From assembly GCA_021773435.1 (NCBI GenBank), contig JAJFKC010000020.1, positions 1 to 64,000 on the forward strand: 64,000 nt of DNA. Reading direction: 5' to 3'. This DNA is from Porticoccaceae bacterium (GTDB lineage Bacteria; Pseudomonadota; Gammaproteobacteria; Pseudomonadales; Porticoccaceae). The position numbers were made by a program, and so were the translations under genes. Position 1 is the stretch's first letter. The number at the start of each line of letters is the position of its first letter. Below are positions 19,778-28,474 of the stretch, piece by piece. Below the pieces are notes generated by a model. The model saw only the letters and a list, made by a program, of their open reading frames with translations, made no database searches and was not told where the DNA came from.

Positions 19778-20353
19778 TCAGTTATCAATGTATTCGAATA
19801 CCCGCACGATTTTGCGAGCGCCACGGGTGTTGCTTGCCACAGCAGTAATAGTATCTGCTTGCGCTCGTGTTACCCGGCCCATCAGGTAGATGGCGCCATT
19901 TTCAGTAATCACATTCACATGGCGGCTTTTAATATTTCGATTGGCGAGTAATTTGGTTTTTACTTTGGTAGACAGCCAGCTGTCATTGGTGCGGGCCAGC
20001 AGTGTCGTCGCGCCCTGCACCTGCAGTTCGTTATGGAGCAGCCGCACACCGAGAAAGTTGCGTGCGGTATCCCCCGCCAGTTTGCGCATGGCATCGGAGG
20101 GTACTTCGCCGGTGAGTAGCACGATTCTGTTATAGGTATGGACATTGACGTGGGATTTCTCCAGCAGCGGACTGGCCTTTTTGATGTTGACGCCGATCAG
20201 AGTGGCCATCTGCCAGTCATCCAGGTCAGTGCCAACGGATGTTTCGCTGGGGTCAGGTTTGATGGGTTTGCTGGTGACGACATGAATAGCGGTCGTGCAT
20301 CCGGCTGCGATAATTGCTGCGGCGAGTATGAAGCCAAGCCAGAGTCTAGCCAT
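19778..20353 (-). CDS. dolP: Outer-membrane BON-domain lipoprotein DolP (YraP)
   Basis: From ATG 20353 the protein has 191 residues with a lipoprotein signal (ARLWLGF..., lipobox AAGC at about residue 20). Two BON domains follow: one about residues 50-115 (VNVHTYNRIVLLTGEV) and one about 125-190 (VNVITENGAIYLMGRV). DolP supports outer-membrane integrity and BAM/amidase function at division sites. The start overlaps the upstream gene's stop as TAATG and has GGAG ten bases before it; the frame could run to 20401 but the lipobox position favours this start. Last gene of the lpoA-yraN-diaA-dolP unit. Confidence 0.9.
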   Translation of the reverse strand: MARLWLGFILAAAIIAAGCTTAIHVVTSKPIKPDPSETSVGTDLDDWQMATLIGVNIKKASPLLEKSHVNVHTYNRIVLLTGEVPSDAMRKLAGDTARNFLGVRLLHNELQVQGATTLLARTNDSWLSTKVKTKLLANRNIKSRHVNVITENGAIYLMGRVTRAQADTITAVASNTRGARKIVRVFEYIDN

Positions 20354-20922
20354 TAGTTTACTTCTCCAAATAAGTTGTTTTCGATGAGTGCGCATATACA
20401 AAATATGAGCAGCATTTGAATTTCCTGGATGCGATATTGGTTGCCATTATTGGCAAGAAGTTCAACATCGGATGCACTGAGTTGCTCGGCAAAGGCTTCG
20501 TTACCTGGTGCAGTCAGAGCGACAATTTTTAGCGCCAATTGTCGCGCAGTGGCGACGGCGGCGGACAGTTGTTGGCTGACCGGCTCAGCACTAATGATGA
20601 TAAGTATATCTTGTGGTTGTGCGAGGGCACGGATTTGCGTGCTATAAGGGTCGTTAGCATCTGCACTGTTGTGCAGGGTTCTACTCAGGGTCACTGTGGG
20701 CAGTCCGGGTCGTTCAAGACCCTGGCCGTTGAGCATACAGTGGGCCAGAGTATCAGCTAGCGGTGCCGACATACCCTCGGCGCAGATCAGTAATTTGCCT
20801 TCTTGCAGCAGGCATTCGGTGATTAATTCGGCGGCATCCTGGAGGGGCCTAGACAGCAACTCGACATGCTCGATCTTCGCTTCAATACTTTGATGGAATT
20901 GATGGCTAATAATTTGTTCCAC
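20353..20922 (-). CDS. diaA: SIS-domain protein, DiaA-like
   Basis: This 189-residue single SIS (sugar isomerase) domain protein belongs to the GmhA/DiaA family. Homologues at this position in the lpoA-yraN-X-dolP operon are called DiaA, which binds DnaA and helps time replication initiation. Visible features: LLICAEGMSAPLADTLAHCM (phosphosugar-binding loop, where GmhA has GNGGSAADA), ILIIISAEPVSQQL and YRIQEIQMLLIF. The loop is diverged from the GmhA consensus, which argues against heptose isomerase activity. Start is GTG 20922 after a G-rich ribosome site. Confidence 0.8.
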   Translation of the reverse strand: MEQIISHQFHQSIEAKIEHVELLSRPLQDAAELITECLLQEGKLLICAEGMSAPLADTLAHCMLNGQGLERPGLPTVTLSRTLHNSADANDPYSTQIRALAQPQDILIIISAEPVSQQLSAAVATARQLALKIVALTAPGNEAFAEQLSASDVELLANNGNQYRIQEIQMLLIFCICALIENNLFGEVN

Positions 20923-20993
20923 GGTCTACCCCCCGGTCTTTGCCAGGTTCGGCATGCGGTTATTGTTGACCACGATCAATTCAATATTAATCA

Positions 20994-21395
20994 TCACCAG
21001 CCGTCTCCTCCGGAGAAGGCATCTTTTATCCACTCAGCATCTACGGTTGCAGATTTGCTCTGGGCACTTATGTAGCTCTGGGCAGTTATGCAGATTGTAT
21101 CAAACCGGCAGGATTGTGAATCGGCAATCCTCTCTTTCTGAAGGTAATGTTGGCTGGCATAGATGATGCGCTGTTGTTTTCGAGGGGTAATGCTTTCGGC
21201 CGGGCCGCCATAGGTGCTATTGCTACGCAAGCGGACTTCAACAAATACCAGGGTGCTGCCATCTTCGGCAATGATGTCTATCTCGCCGCGTTTGGTTCGA
21301 TAATTTCGCTCGCGTATTTTCAGGCCGTGTTTGCGCAGTAACCGACAGGCATCATGTTCGGCTTGCTCGCCAACTGTGCGTTTGCGACCGATCAA
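20994..21395 (-). CDS. yraN: YraN family protein (UPF0102, endonuclease-like fold)
   Basis: The 133-residue cytoplasmic protein has the UPF0102 signature: GEQAEHDACRLL at the N-terminus, NYRTKRGEIDIIAED and LVFVEVRLRS, matching the E-x-D-x-x-ExK-like nuclease core (R replaces K in the last position). Biochemical role not established; the family is usually listed as predicted endonuclease. The start overlaps the lpoA stop by four bases (ATGA), indicating coupling. The C-terminal 30 residues are not conserved in my recollection. Confidence 0.88.
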   Translation of the reverse strand: MIGRKRTVGEQAEHDACRLLRKHGLKIRERNYRTKRGEIDIIAEDGSTLVFVEVRLRSNSTYGGPAESITPRKQQRIIYASQHYLQKERIADSQSCRFDTICITAQSYISAQSKSATVDAEWIKDAFSGGDGW

Positions 21396-23338
21396 TATTC
21401 TTGTATCACGGTGATGGGGCGTACGCCGGAATTTTTAAATTCAGCCCAGGGCAAGATGCGTTTGACGATATTGCCTGACGATAAGCTCAGCGTGCCGGTG
21501 CGACCATAAATTTGAGTCTGTGGTGAGGCTTGCATCAGGGCGATATTCTGGTGTAGCTGGTAGGCGTCTATGCCCAGGGCATATAAATGACGGTACGCGG
21601 AGCGCATATTGCTATCGGGTATCAGATCGCCAGCAACCAAGCCAGGCAATGTCCAGGACATCGCGCTAAAACGAACGCCATTAAGATCACGAATCATTTC
21701 TGCGCTTTCTATTCCGGTATAGAGGTGGGATGTCGCATAGACTGGCAGGTCGTGGGCATAGAAAAAATCCAGCGTCGGCTTGATGGAGCGCGCCTGACCG
21801 GGCTGTGCAACCAGAAAAATCATATCGATATCATGGCGTCGCCTGGGGCTGAATTCGAGATTCTTGCCCAAAGTACGTTGGATTTTTTTGGCGCGTTGAT
21901 TGCTCTGGTCAATAAGCAACGCGGGTTTAATGATCTCGGTGAAATCTGATTGCGAAAGCGCATAAGGCCTGGTGCTGACGATGATCCCGCCACGATTAAC
22001 CCAGTGTTCAGAAAAAGCCGTCCGCGCTCGTTCGCCCCAGGCGGTAGATGGCGTTATCACCATGGCCGATCGGTGCCCTTCTAGCCAGGCTCGCTTTGCG
22101 ACTTGCGCAGCCTCGTCGGAAATAGAAAGTCCGAACTGATAGAAGTTGGCATGGCTGATCGCGCCTGCATAAGTTGCCGGGTGGTCTTCCTCTACCAACT
22201 TCTCGTTTAGCCTGTTATCTAATTTTTGATCCAGATAGTTTAGCCCAACGAGCGGAATTGGCAGGGTATCTAGTCTGGTTAGTGCGGCCAGGTTTTCTTT
22301 GCGTAGTGGGCCGATCACAAAGTCAGCACCTTCGCTCACCGCATGACGATAGGCATCTGCAATCGCTTGTTCAGAGGTGTCGTAAATACGAATCGTCGGT
22401 ACCCGGGCACCCTTTGCCAGGTTGTCGTAGTAGTTTGCGAGAAAACCGTCGCGGATTACAGTTCCCGCTTCTCCGTAGCGACCATTCAAGGGGAGTAGTA
22501 GAGCTACCTGGGTTGGTAAAAACTCAGCCGCCGCTGCGATTGCACCAAGATTTGAGGGTGGAAAGTACACCGCAGGGTGGGCTGGCCATTGCTTGCGCCA
22601 TCGTTCGATTTGCCCCTGTTGCAAACTCAAATCACTGAGACTTCGGGTCGCGAGGGCTAGCTGGTACCAGCCTTTTAATGCCATCCCCCGGGCATCGGCG
22701 GCCTGATTGAACAAAGTGTTATCAGGCGTGTGACTAAGAATTTGCCAAATTTTGTCGTGGCTAATTTTGATGGCAGTTGTATCGCTTAACAACCGCGAAA
22801 GCGCCACGTACTCTGCCACTGCAGCACTATCTTCTCCCAGTAAAGAGAATAAATCTCCCCGCGTTTCACGTAGGGTGATTTGCAAAGGTTTTGCTAATGT
22901 TGGCAATGCCGTGAGCAGCTTTGGGGCGGTCAGATATTCACGGGCACGAAAATGCTCGTGCTTGCTCAGTAATACCGGTGCATATAATACGGTGTATTGG
23001 CCCAGCGATCGCGCCGATAGCTGGGCGCTATCTATCTCCGCAAGCGTCTTTTCTGCCGACGAATTTAGCTTAAGCTGATGGTAGATTTGTGCCGCATCAA
23101 GCAGATGCTGGGCTTTTCCTGGCCCATTGTCGGCCTCGGCGGCACGTAGTGACCGTTCAGCTAGTTCGGTCAGCCCTGGTTTCGTGGTGTATGCTGGTTG
23201 TTGCTGAGGTGACGGCCCGGCACAAGCGGCTAATAGCACCATTACCGCCACGGCCAGCATCATGGTTTGAAGCGCAGTTGGAAGCATGGTCAGGGCCACG
23301 GGTAACGACGGGTATTTCGTCAGTAATTTGAAGGGCAT
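21392..23338 (-). CDS. lpoA: Penicillin-binding protein activator LpoA
   Basis: This outer-membrane lipoprotein stimulates the bifunctional peptidoglycan synthase PBP1a from the outside. A long lipoprotein signal ends in MVLLAACAG (Cys at residue 39). An N-terminal TPR-like helical domain (to about 270) is followed by a periplasmic-binding-protein-like domain starting QVALLLPLNGRYGEAG, with DFVIGPLRKENL and GERARTAFSEHW. Length 648 fits. ATG 23338 is kept because it supplies the basic residues of the signal peptide; internal ATGs exist. It diverges from rsmI with only nine bases between start codons. Confidence 0.9.
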   Translation of the reverse strand: MPFKLLTKYPSLPVALTMLPTALQTMMLAVAVMVLLAACAGPSPQQQPAYTTKPGLTELAERSLRAAEADNGPGKAQHLLDAAQIYHQLKLNSSAEKTLAEIDSAQLSARSLGQYTVLYAPVLLSKHEHFRAREYLTAPKLLTALPTLAKPLQITLRETRGDLFSLLGEDSAAVAEYVALSRLLSDTTAIKISHDKIWQILSHTPDNTLFNQAADARGMALKGWYQLALATRSLSDLSLQQGQIERWRKQWPAHPAVYFPPSNLGAIAAAAEFLPTQVALLLPLNGRYGEAGTVIRDGFLANYYDNLAKGARVPTIRIYDTSEQAIADAYRHAVSEGADFVIGPLRKENLAALTRLDTLPIPLVGLNYLDQKLDNRLNEKLVEEDHPATYAGAISHANFYQFGLSISDEAAQVAKRAWLEGHRSAMVITPSTAWGERARTAFSEHWVNRGGIIVSTRPYALSQSDFTEIIKPALLIDQSNQRAKKIQRTLGKNLEFSPRRRHDIDMIFLVAQPGQARSIKPTLDFFYAHDLPVYATSHLYTGIESAEMIRDLNGVRFSAMSWTLPGLVAGDLIPDSNMRSAYRHLYALGIDAYQLHQNIALMQASPQTQIYGRTGTLSLSSGNIVKRILPWAEFKNSGVRPITVIQEY

Positions 23339-23347
23339 ATTCTACTT

Positions 23348-24193
23348 ATGGCAGGAACACTATTTGTGGTGGCGACGCCCATTGGCAATCTGGGTGACAT
23401 GGTACCCCGCGCTATTGAGATACTCCAGACGGTTGAGCTAATCGCTGCCGAGGATACACGGCGCAGTGGTCAGTTATTACAACAATTTAATATCGACACC
23501 CGGTTGATTTCGTATCACGATCACAGCAGTGCTGGCAGGGTTGATGAGGTGTTGGATGTGCTTGGGCGTGGCGGTGATGTGGCCTTGATTAGCGATGCGG
23601 GCACACCGCTGATTTCGGACCCGGGTTATCGTCTGGTGCGGCGGGCTCTGGATAACGCTTGTACCGTGAGTCCGGTGCCAGGCTGTTGCGCGGCCACGGC
23701 AGCATTGAGTGTTGCCGGTTTACCCAGTGATCGTTTTGTCTTTGAAGGCTTCCTGCCCGCTAAAGCAGCACAGCGACAAAAAGCCTTGCAGGCTTTAGCT
23801 AAAGAATCGCGTACCTTGATTTTTTACGAGGCTCCACATCGTATTCAGGCTACGATTGCTGATCTTGGTGATATCTTTGGGCGCGACAGAGAAGCTGTAT
23901 TGGCCCGTGAACTAACCAAAACCTACGAAACCATTTTGTGTGGCAGCCTGGCTGAACTGGAAGATCGGATTAATCACGATGCCAATCAACAACGCGGTGA
24001 AATTGTCCTGCTGGTGCACGGGTTCACAGGTCTGGCAGGCAGCGATGAAGACGTAGAGCACGAGCGGGTATTGGCAGTATTACTCAAAGAGCTACCGGTC
24101 AAACAGGCCGCGAGTCTCGCCGCCGGAATCACCGGCGGCGCCAGAAATAAGCTATACCAGTTAGCGCTGACTTTGACTCAGGAAAACCACTGA
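23348..24193 (+). CDS. rsmI: 16S rRNA (cytidine(1402)-2'-O)-methyltransferase RsmI
   Basis: RsmI methylates the ribose of C1402 in the 16S rRNA decoding centre using SAM. The tetrapyrrole-methylase-like domain is clear: LFVVATPIGNLGDM, IAAEDTRRSGQLLQ, ALISDAGTPLISDPG, PVPGCCAATAALSVAGLPSD with FEGFLP, and FYEAPHRI. The C-terminal RsmI helical extension ends the 281-residue protein. The start is supported by the conserved N-terminus; an AAGGG lies 12 bases upstream, rather far. Convergent with the haloalkane dehalogenase gene. Confidence 0.95.
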   Translation: MAGTLFVVATPIGNLGDMVPRAIEILQTVELIAAEDTRRSGQLLQQFNIDTRLISYHDHSSAGRVDEVLDVLGRGGDVALISDAGTPLISDPGYRLVRRALDNACTVSPVPGCCAATAALSVAGLPSDRFVFEGFLPAKAAQRQKALQALAKESRTLIFYEAPHRIQATIADLGDIFGRDREAVLARELTKTYETILCGSLAELEDRINHDANQQRGEIVLLVHGFTGLAGSDEDVEHERVLAVLLKELPVKQAASLAAGITGGARNKLYQLALTLTQENH

Positions 24194-24282
24194 ATCAGCA
24201 AGCTTCTGAACCGGGAAAGCCGCTGAGCCAGAAAAATAGCTGCGCCTGTGGATTGCGCGACCGGTATAGGCAAGGCTTAGGG

Positions 24283-25170
24283 TTAAGAGTTAACTTTAGT
24301 GTTTATCCAGTCTGCGATAGCCTGGCCGATCTCATCCGGCGAATCTTCCTGAATAAAATGTGTGCCTGCCACCGTGACTTCGTTCTGATTAGGCCAGCTG
24401 CGACAGAATTCTCTCTGTTCACCAACCAAAATCGCGCCGGGATCTGCATTGATAAAGAGCTTGGGAATATTGCTCTTCCTTAGCCATGCCCCATAGTTAT
24501 TGACAATTTCGACAACGTTTTCGGGTGAGCCATCGACGGGGATTTGTCTTGGCCAGCTCAGCGTCGGGCGGCGATCTTCGCCAGGTTCGTTAAAAGGCGC
24601 GCGGTAATGAGCCATTTCTTGTTCCGACATCTTTCTAATGATCGAGCCAGGTAGTACCTTTTCTATAAAGATGTTGTTTTCGAGTATTATCTTTTCTCCC
24701 TCTGGCGAGCGAAAAGCCTGGAATAGTGGCCTTGAAGCTTCGGGCCACTGGTCCCAGGTGATTGGCTGTACGATGGCCTCCATGTAAGCAATACCCTTGA
24801 TGGCTTCCTGATGTTGGTGCGCCCAGTTAAAACCCAGTGCTGAGCCCCAGTCGTGGAGCACCAGGGTGACATTGCTATCGACACCCAATGCCTCCAGTAA
24901 AGCGCTCAGGTACTCGCTGTGTTCGACAAAACTGTAGCGTTCCGGGCCGGACGGCGAGAGCTTTTCTGAGTCGCCCATGCCAATCAAATCTGGGGCGATA
25001 CAGCGGCCCAGGGTTTCGCAATAAGGTATGATGTTGCGCCATAAATATGAGGACGTCGGATTGCCGTGCAAGAAGACGATGGGGTCGCCACTGCCAACTT
25101 CGACGTAGCTCATGCTAGAACCTTTGACGAACTGACGTTTTTTGTCGTAGGGCATATTTGCTGAAATCAT
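24283..25170 (-). CDS. Haloalkane dehalogenase (LinB/DhaA-type, HLD-II)
   Basis: An alpha/beta hydrolase of 295 residues that hydrolyses carbon-halogen bonds of haloalkanes to alcohols. The whole catalytic pentad of LinB is in register minus one: halide-binding N37 ([11 protein letters not shown]) and W108, nucleophile D107 ([11 protein letters not shown]), acid E131 ([11 protein letters not shown]) and base H271 ([10 protein letters not shown]). The acid after strand 6 assigns it to subfamily II. AGGAGG lies eight bases before ATG 25170. Natural substrate unknown; epoxide hydrolases and haloacetate dehalogenases are the closest alternatives but do not carry this Asn/Trp halide pair. Confidence 0.9.
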   Translation of the reverse strand: MISANMPYDKKRQFVKGSSMSYVEVGSGDPIVFLHGNPTSSYLWRNIIPYCETLGRCIAPDLIGMGDSEKLSPSGPERYSFVEHSEYLSALLEALGVDSNVTLVLHDWGSALGFNWAHQHQEAIKGIAYMEAIVQPITWDQWPEASRPLFQAFRSPEGEKIILENNIFIEKVLPGSIIRKMSEQEMAHYRAPFNEPGEDRRPTLSWPRQIPVDGSPENVVEIVNNYGAWLRKSNIPKLFINADPGAILVGEQREFCRSWPNQNEVTVAGTHFIQEDSPDEIGQAIADWINTKVNS

Positions 25171-25268
25171 GTCGCGATCCTCCTGATCACTTTATTATTA
25201 ACTCCAACGATACTGACAGACGAGTGTAGGTAAACCAATATCTGCCTGCAATCATCGCTGTATTTTTT

Positions 25269-25283
25269 ACGCTAACTTAGCGT
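25269..25283. promoter_or_regulatory. Inverted repeat between divergent dehalogenase and tesB genes
   Basis: The arms acgcta and tagcgt are separated by act. The palindrome lies near the middle of the divergent intergenic region and could be an operator for either gene, but no regulator gene is nearby and the repeat is short. Confidence 0.25.
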
Positions 25284-25337
25284 TATAGGCCAATCATGAA
25301 AAAGACTAACTTTAAATGCTAGTCATGAATACTAGTT

Positions 25338-26198
25338 ATGAAAATTGATGATCTGATCGCTCTGTTAACCTTAGAACGCCTCGACACCAATTTGTTTCGC
25401 GGCCTCAATCAGGATATTGGCTCGCCCAATGTTTTTGGCGGCCAGGTGCTGGGCCAGGCGATGATGGCAGCGTCGGCAACGGTTGAAGATCGAGATATTC
25501 ATTCTCTTCACGGTTATTTTTTGCGGGCTGGCGATAAGACTGCGCCGATCATTTATGACGTTGATCAGATCAGGGACGGCGGCAGTTTCACCACACGCCG
25601 GGTGGTGGCGATTCAGCACGGCAAGCCGATATTGAATGCCTCGATGTCATTCCAGCGTCCTGAAGAAGGTCTCAACCATCAATGTGAAATGCCGGATGCG
25701 CCTGATCCTGACAGTTTGTCTTCCGAGCAGGCGTACAGGGTATCTCGGGCTGATATGTTGCCGGAAGATCAGCGTGAGTTTTTTGTCAGTGATCGACCGG
25801 TAGAGATGCGACCGGTGCAGCCAGACGAGCTGTTTTCGGCGGATAGTCTACCGCCTGAGCAGATGTTCTGGATTCGCGCAACTTCTCCCGTAGATGTGCC
25901 GCTTGCCCTGCATCAGGCGATGCTGGCCTATAGCTCGGATTTTTACCTGATAGGCACTACGTTGCGGCCCCATGGCATACAGTTTGTTCGCGATGAGATT
26001 CAGTCGGCCAGCCTTGATCATGCCATGTGGTTCCATCGACCATTTCGTATCGATGACTGGTTGTTATACGTGATGGACAGTCCCACTGCATCAGCGGGTC
26101 GTGGATTAAATTTTGGCAAGATTTTCACCCGTGCCGGTGAGTTGGTTGCGTCCTGTGCCCAGGAAGGTTTAATTCGCTTGTTGAATAAAGATGGCTGA
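25338..26198 (+). CDS. tesB: Acyl-CoA thioesterase II (TesB)
   Basis: A double-hotdog thioesterase of 286 residues releasing free acids from medium and long acyl-CoAs. Family motifs: LFRGLNQD near the N-terminus, FGGQVLGQAMMAA (first hotdog helix), LHGYFLRAGD, DGGSFTTRRVVAIQHGKPI, and in the second half LDHAMWFHRPFRIDDWLLY and SAGRGLNFGKIFTRAGELVAS. It diverges from the dehalogenase gene and converges with the phosphotriesterase-like gene over a strong shared terminator. No strong ribosome site is visible before ATG 25338. Confidence 0.93.
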   Translation: MKIDDLIALLTLERLDTNLFRGLNQDIGSPNVFGGQVLGQAMMAASATVEDRDIHSLHGYFLRAGDKTAPIIYDVDQIRDGGSFTTRRVVAIQHGKPILNASMSFQRPEEGLNHQCEMPDAPDPDSLSSEQAYRVSRADMLPEDQREFFVSDRPVEMRPVQPDELFSADSLPPEQMFWIRATSPVDVPLALHQAMLAYSSDFYLIGTTLRPHGIQFVRDEIQSASLDHAMWFHRPFRIDDWLLYVMDSPTASAGRGLNFGKIFTRAGELVASCAQEGLIRLLNKDG

Positions 26199-26344
26199 AT
26201 AAAGGTTGGAGAATAAGAGCACTTGGATAGATTATGGTATCGGTGCTTGAAAGGATTCGCGAAAAAATAAGCCTGGCTCGTCAACCGCGTCTATATAACT
26301 TAAATCTGTTCGCAAGAGGGGCCTGTTCTCAAATTGACACGGGT

Positions 26345-26380
26345 AAATAAGCCGACCCACTAATTAGAGTCGGCTTATTT
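26345..26380. terminator. Bidirectional intrinsic terminator
   Basis: A perfect 12-bp stem (26345-26356 aaataagccgac with 26369-26380 gtcggcttattt) encloses a 12-base loop. The A-run on one side and T-run on the other make it usable in both directions, as expected between convergent tesB and the phosphotriesterase-like gene. Confidence 0.85.
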
Positions 26381-26413
26381 AACATCCATGTCTACTCGAT
26401 CAAAAAAAATCGG

Positions 26414-27361
26414 TTAGTAACTGCCCGAGGTTGAAAATACCTTTTTCGGGTTAGCCACCATCATGGTGTCGATATCAGCCTGGTTAACACCGGCTTCAGC
26501 CAGTGCCGGCAAGACATCCCGAGGCACATGTTCATAACACCAGTTAGGGGCAAAATTTTCAATGTATTCACCATCGAAGAAATCCTGAAAGCTGCAGGCG
26601 TCATGGGAAACTACCATTTGCCCTGCGTAACCTTTCTCGCACAAAGTGGCGACTGTCTTGACCCGATCATCTGAAGGCAGCATAGCTTCGAGACCAAAGC
26701 GATCCATACCGATAAAGCAGCCACTGGCAAGAATGCTTTCCAGATAATCAATGTCTGTCGAGTCACCCAAATGGCCGATTACCACACGGCTCATATCCAC
26801 GCCAAATTCTTTAAAGGCGCTAACCTGATCTATCGCTGAGCTGTTAGCAACCGTGGTGTGGGTAGAGATCGGTGTCCCTGTGGCCCGGTGAGCCAGAGCC
26901 GAGGCCTGGAGGAGTTTTTTATTAAAGTCATCGACGCCGGTGTGGTCCGTGGCGCATTTGATAATACCGGCTTTAATGCCGGTATCGAGGATGCCGTCAG
27001 TAATGTCGCGAATCATATATTTGGACAGGTATTCTGCATCCCAGCCGTGCATCCAGGGTTCTTCCGTCCAGTAAAAGCCCGTGGGGCAAATAACATTCAC
27101 GCCAGACGCTTCAGAGACCGCGCGGATGGAATGAATATCCCGGCCCAGGTTAATCGGCGTTAAATCAACGATGGTACACACGCCGCGATCTTTGGCTTTG
27201 CTGAGCGAGCCAACCGCTTTGGGTACTTCGGATTCTATATCGACATAATCCTCGTAGTTTGAGCGCATGTCCCAATCGGCGATGATGATGTGTTCATGCA
27301 TCAAGCACATACCGATGTCGTCGACATCAATAGCGCCTAAAGCGGTTTCTACTTGTGGCAT
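26414..27361 (-). CDS. Phosphotriesterase-family metal-dependent hydrolase
   Basis: This 315-residue amidohydrolase-superfamily enzyme resembles phosphotriesterases and lactonases. The binuclear metal site is complete: H22 and H24 (LMHEHI), K135 as the carboxylated bridging lysine (AGIIKCATD), H168 (ISTHTT), H197 (VIGHLGD) and D254 (VSHDAC). The C-terminal NPKKVFS is typical of the PTE family. AAGGGG stands nine bases before ATG 27361. Most relatives are lactonases or esterases, so genuine organophosphate hydrolysis should not be assumed. The neighbouring dehalogenase and thioesterase suggest a catabolic setting. Confidence 0.85.
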   Translation of the reverse strand: MPQVETALGAIDVDDIGMCLMHEHIIIADWDMRSNYEDYVDIESEVPKAVGSLSKAKDRGVCTIVDLTPINLGRDIHSIRAVSEASGVNVICPTGFYWTEEPWMHGWDAEYLSKYMIRDITDGILDTGIKAGIIKCATDHTGVDDFNKKLLQASALAHRATGTPISTHTTVANSSAIDQVSAFKEFGVDMSRVVIGHLGDSTDIDYLESILASGCFIGMDRFGLEAMLPSDDRVKTVATLCEKGYAGQMVVSHDACSFQDFFDGEYIENFAPNWCYEHVPRDVLPALAEAGVNQADIDTMMVANPKKVFSTSGSY

Positions 27362-27555
27362 ACCGGTTACCCCTTATATTTTGGCGTTAGCCTGCTAGAT
27401 ATTAGTTTGTAGCCTGAGCTTGATAGCCCGGCGAGCGATTTAGCTTGCTGATAGTAGTTGATTTTGTCAGGTCAGAAAAGCGAGCTGCTATCGGCTATTG
27501 GTCGGCGTTGTTGATGCCCGTGGTTGTCAGGGAGATTCATGGTAACCTGCGCGCC

Positions 27556-27935
27556 GGGAGTCGGCCGAGCAGTCGCTATCGCGTTTACTCGAATTATCCG
27601 CTACGGACATTCGGGGCCGCGGTGGAGGAAAGTCCGGGCTCCGCAGGGCAGAGTGCCAGGTAACGCCTGGGAGGCGCGAGCCTACGGAAAGTGCCGCAGA
27701 AAATATACCGCCTAAGCAGTTCGCTGCCGGTAAGGGTGAAATGGTGCGGTAAGAGCGCACCGCGCGGCTGGCAACAGGCGTGGCAGGGTAAACCCCACTC
27801 GGAGCAAGACCAAATAGGAATCCTTTGGCGCGGCCCGCGCTGGATTCGGGTAGGTCGCTTGAGGTGCATGGCGACGTGTATCCCAGATGAATGACTGTTC
27901 TCGACAGAACCCGGCTTACAGGCCGGCTCCCCACT
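27556..27935 (+). ncRNA. rnpB: RNase P RNA, bacterial class A
   Basis: This is the catalytic RNA that matures tRNA 5' ends. The conserved cores are explicit: gaggaaagtccgggctcc near 27627-27644 (CR-I), a gcaacaggcgtggcagggtaaacccc block, cggagcaagaccaaatagga, and agatgaatgactgttc with cagaacccggcttac near the 3' end. Helix P1 pairs gggagtcggcc (27556-27566) with ggccggctccc (27921-27931), one G-U, which fixes both ends. Length of about 380 nt is normal. Placement shortly upstream of mraZ also occurs in Pseudomonas. No clear U-tract terminator was seen just after it. Confidence 0.95.
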
Positions 27936-28048
27936 TATTCTAAGCAAGCCTGTGTTCTTCTAGGGGGCTATTTATGCCAGATTATCCAAGGGAACTAATC
28001 CAGAAAATTTATTGACTGCGACCGAATCTAGCGAAGCCCAAAGCTGGT

Positions 28049-28474
28049 TCAGCTATTGTCGCCCAGGCTTGGTGGCAACAGATCAAATTTTGGAATCCCT
28101 TCGGGGAAAGTCGCCCACTCAGGCGCGTGGGCTGTGTACATCAACATACCGGGTGATAGCTCAGAACCATTTTCAATCGCCATTGCTGCCACTGAGTAAA
28201 AATCAGTGAGCTCAGGAAACCCGGCTAAGGTGACGCCACAATTACCGCAAAATGTATATTCGACACGATTTCCGGAATCACCGATTCGGGTAAAGGTTGA
28301 GGGCTCGCCTTGGGTAAATTTGAAATTTTCCTTTGGCACCCAAACCCCAAACCATTTGTCTGAATTGGTGCGGAGTTGACATGAGTAGCAGTAACAGAAA
28401 GAGCTATTAATAGGATCTCCGGTAAAAGCAAATTCCACTTCGCCGCAATCGCATTTCCCTGTACTCGTTTGCAT
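28049..28474 (-). CDS. GFA family protein (glutathione-dependent formaldehyde-activating enzyme-like, CENP-V fold)
   Basis: A 141-residue zinc protein. The cysteines follow the family pattern: KCDCGEVEF, then CYCYSCQLRT and CGNCGVTL, which bind two zinc ions. The ATG at 28474 has AGGA at eight bases and gives the normal N-terminus; the frame is open to 28528 without a ribosome site. GFA proteins are named after a reported formaldehyde-glutathione activity, but most members have no proven function. It is oriented against mraZ and rnpB and looks like an accessory gene inserted in this syntenic stretch. Confidence 0.83.
   Translation of the reverse strand: MQTSTGKCDCGEVEFAFTGDPINSSFCYCYSCQLRTNSDKWFGVWVPKENFKFTQGEPSTFTRIGDSGNRVEYTFCGNCGVTLAGFPELTDFYSVAAMAIENGSELSPGMLMYTAHAPEWATFPEGIPKFDLLPPSLGDNS

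Noticed and set aside
26345-26380. 12-bp inverted repeat considered as an IS end or operator
   Set aside because: Its A- and T-runs and its position between convergent genes fit a bidirectional terminator.
27527-27947. Two overlapping minus-strand frames (135 and 117 codons) and a plus-strand frame
   Set aside because: They are antisense or sense to the RNase P RNA gene; its structure and conserved cores explain this DNA fully.
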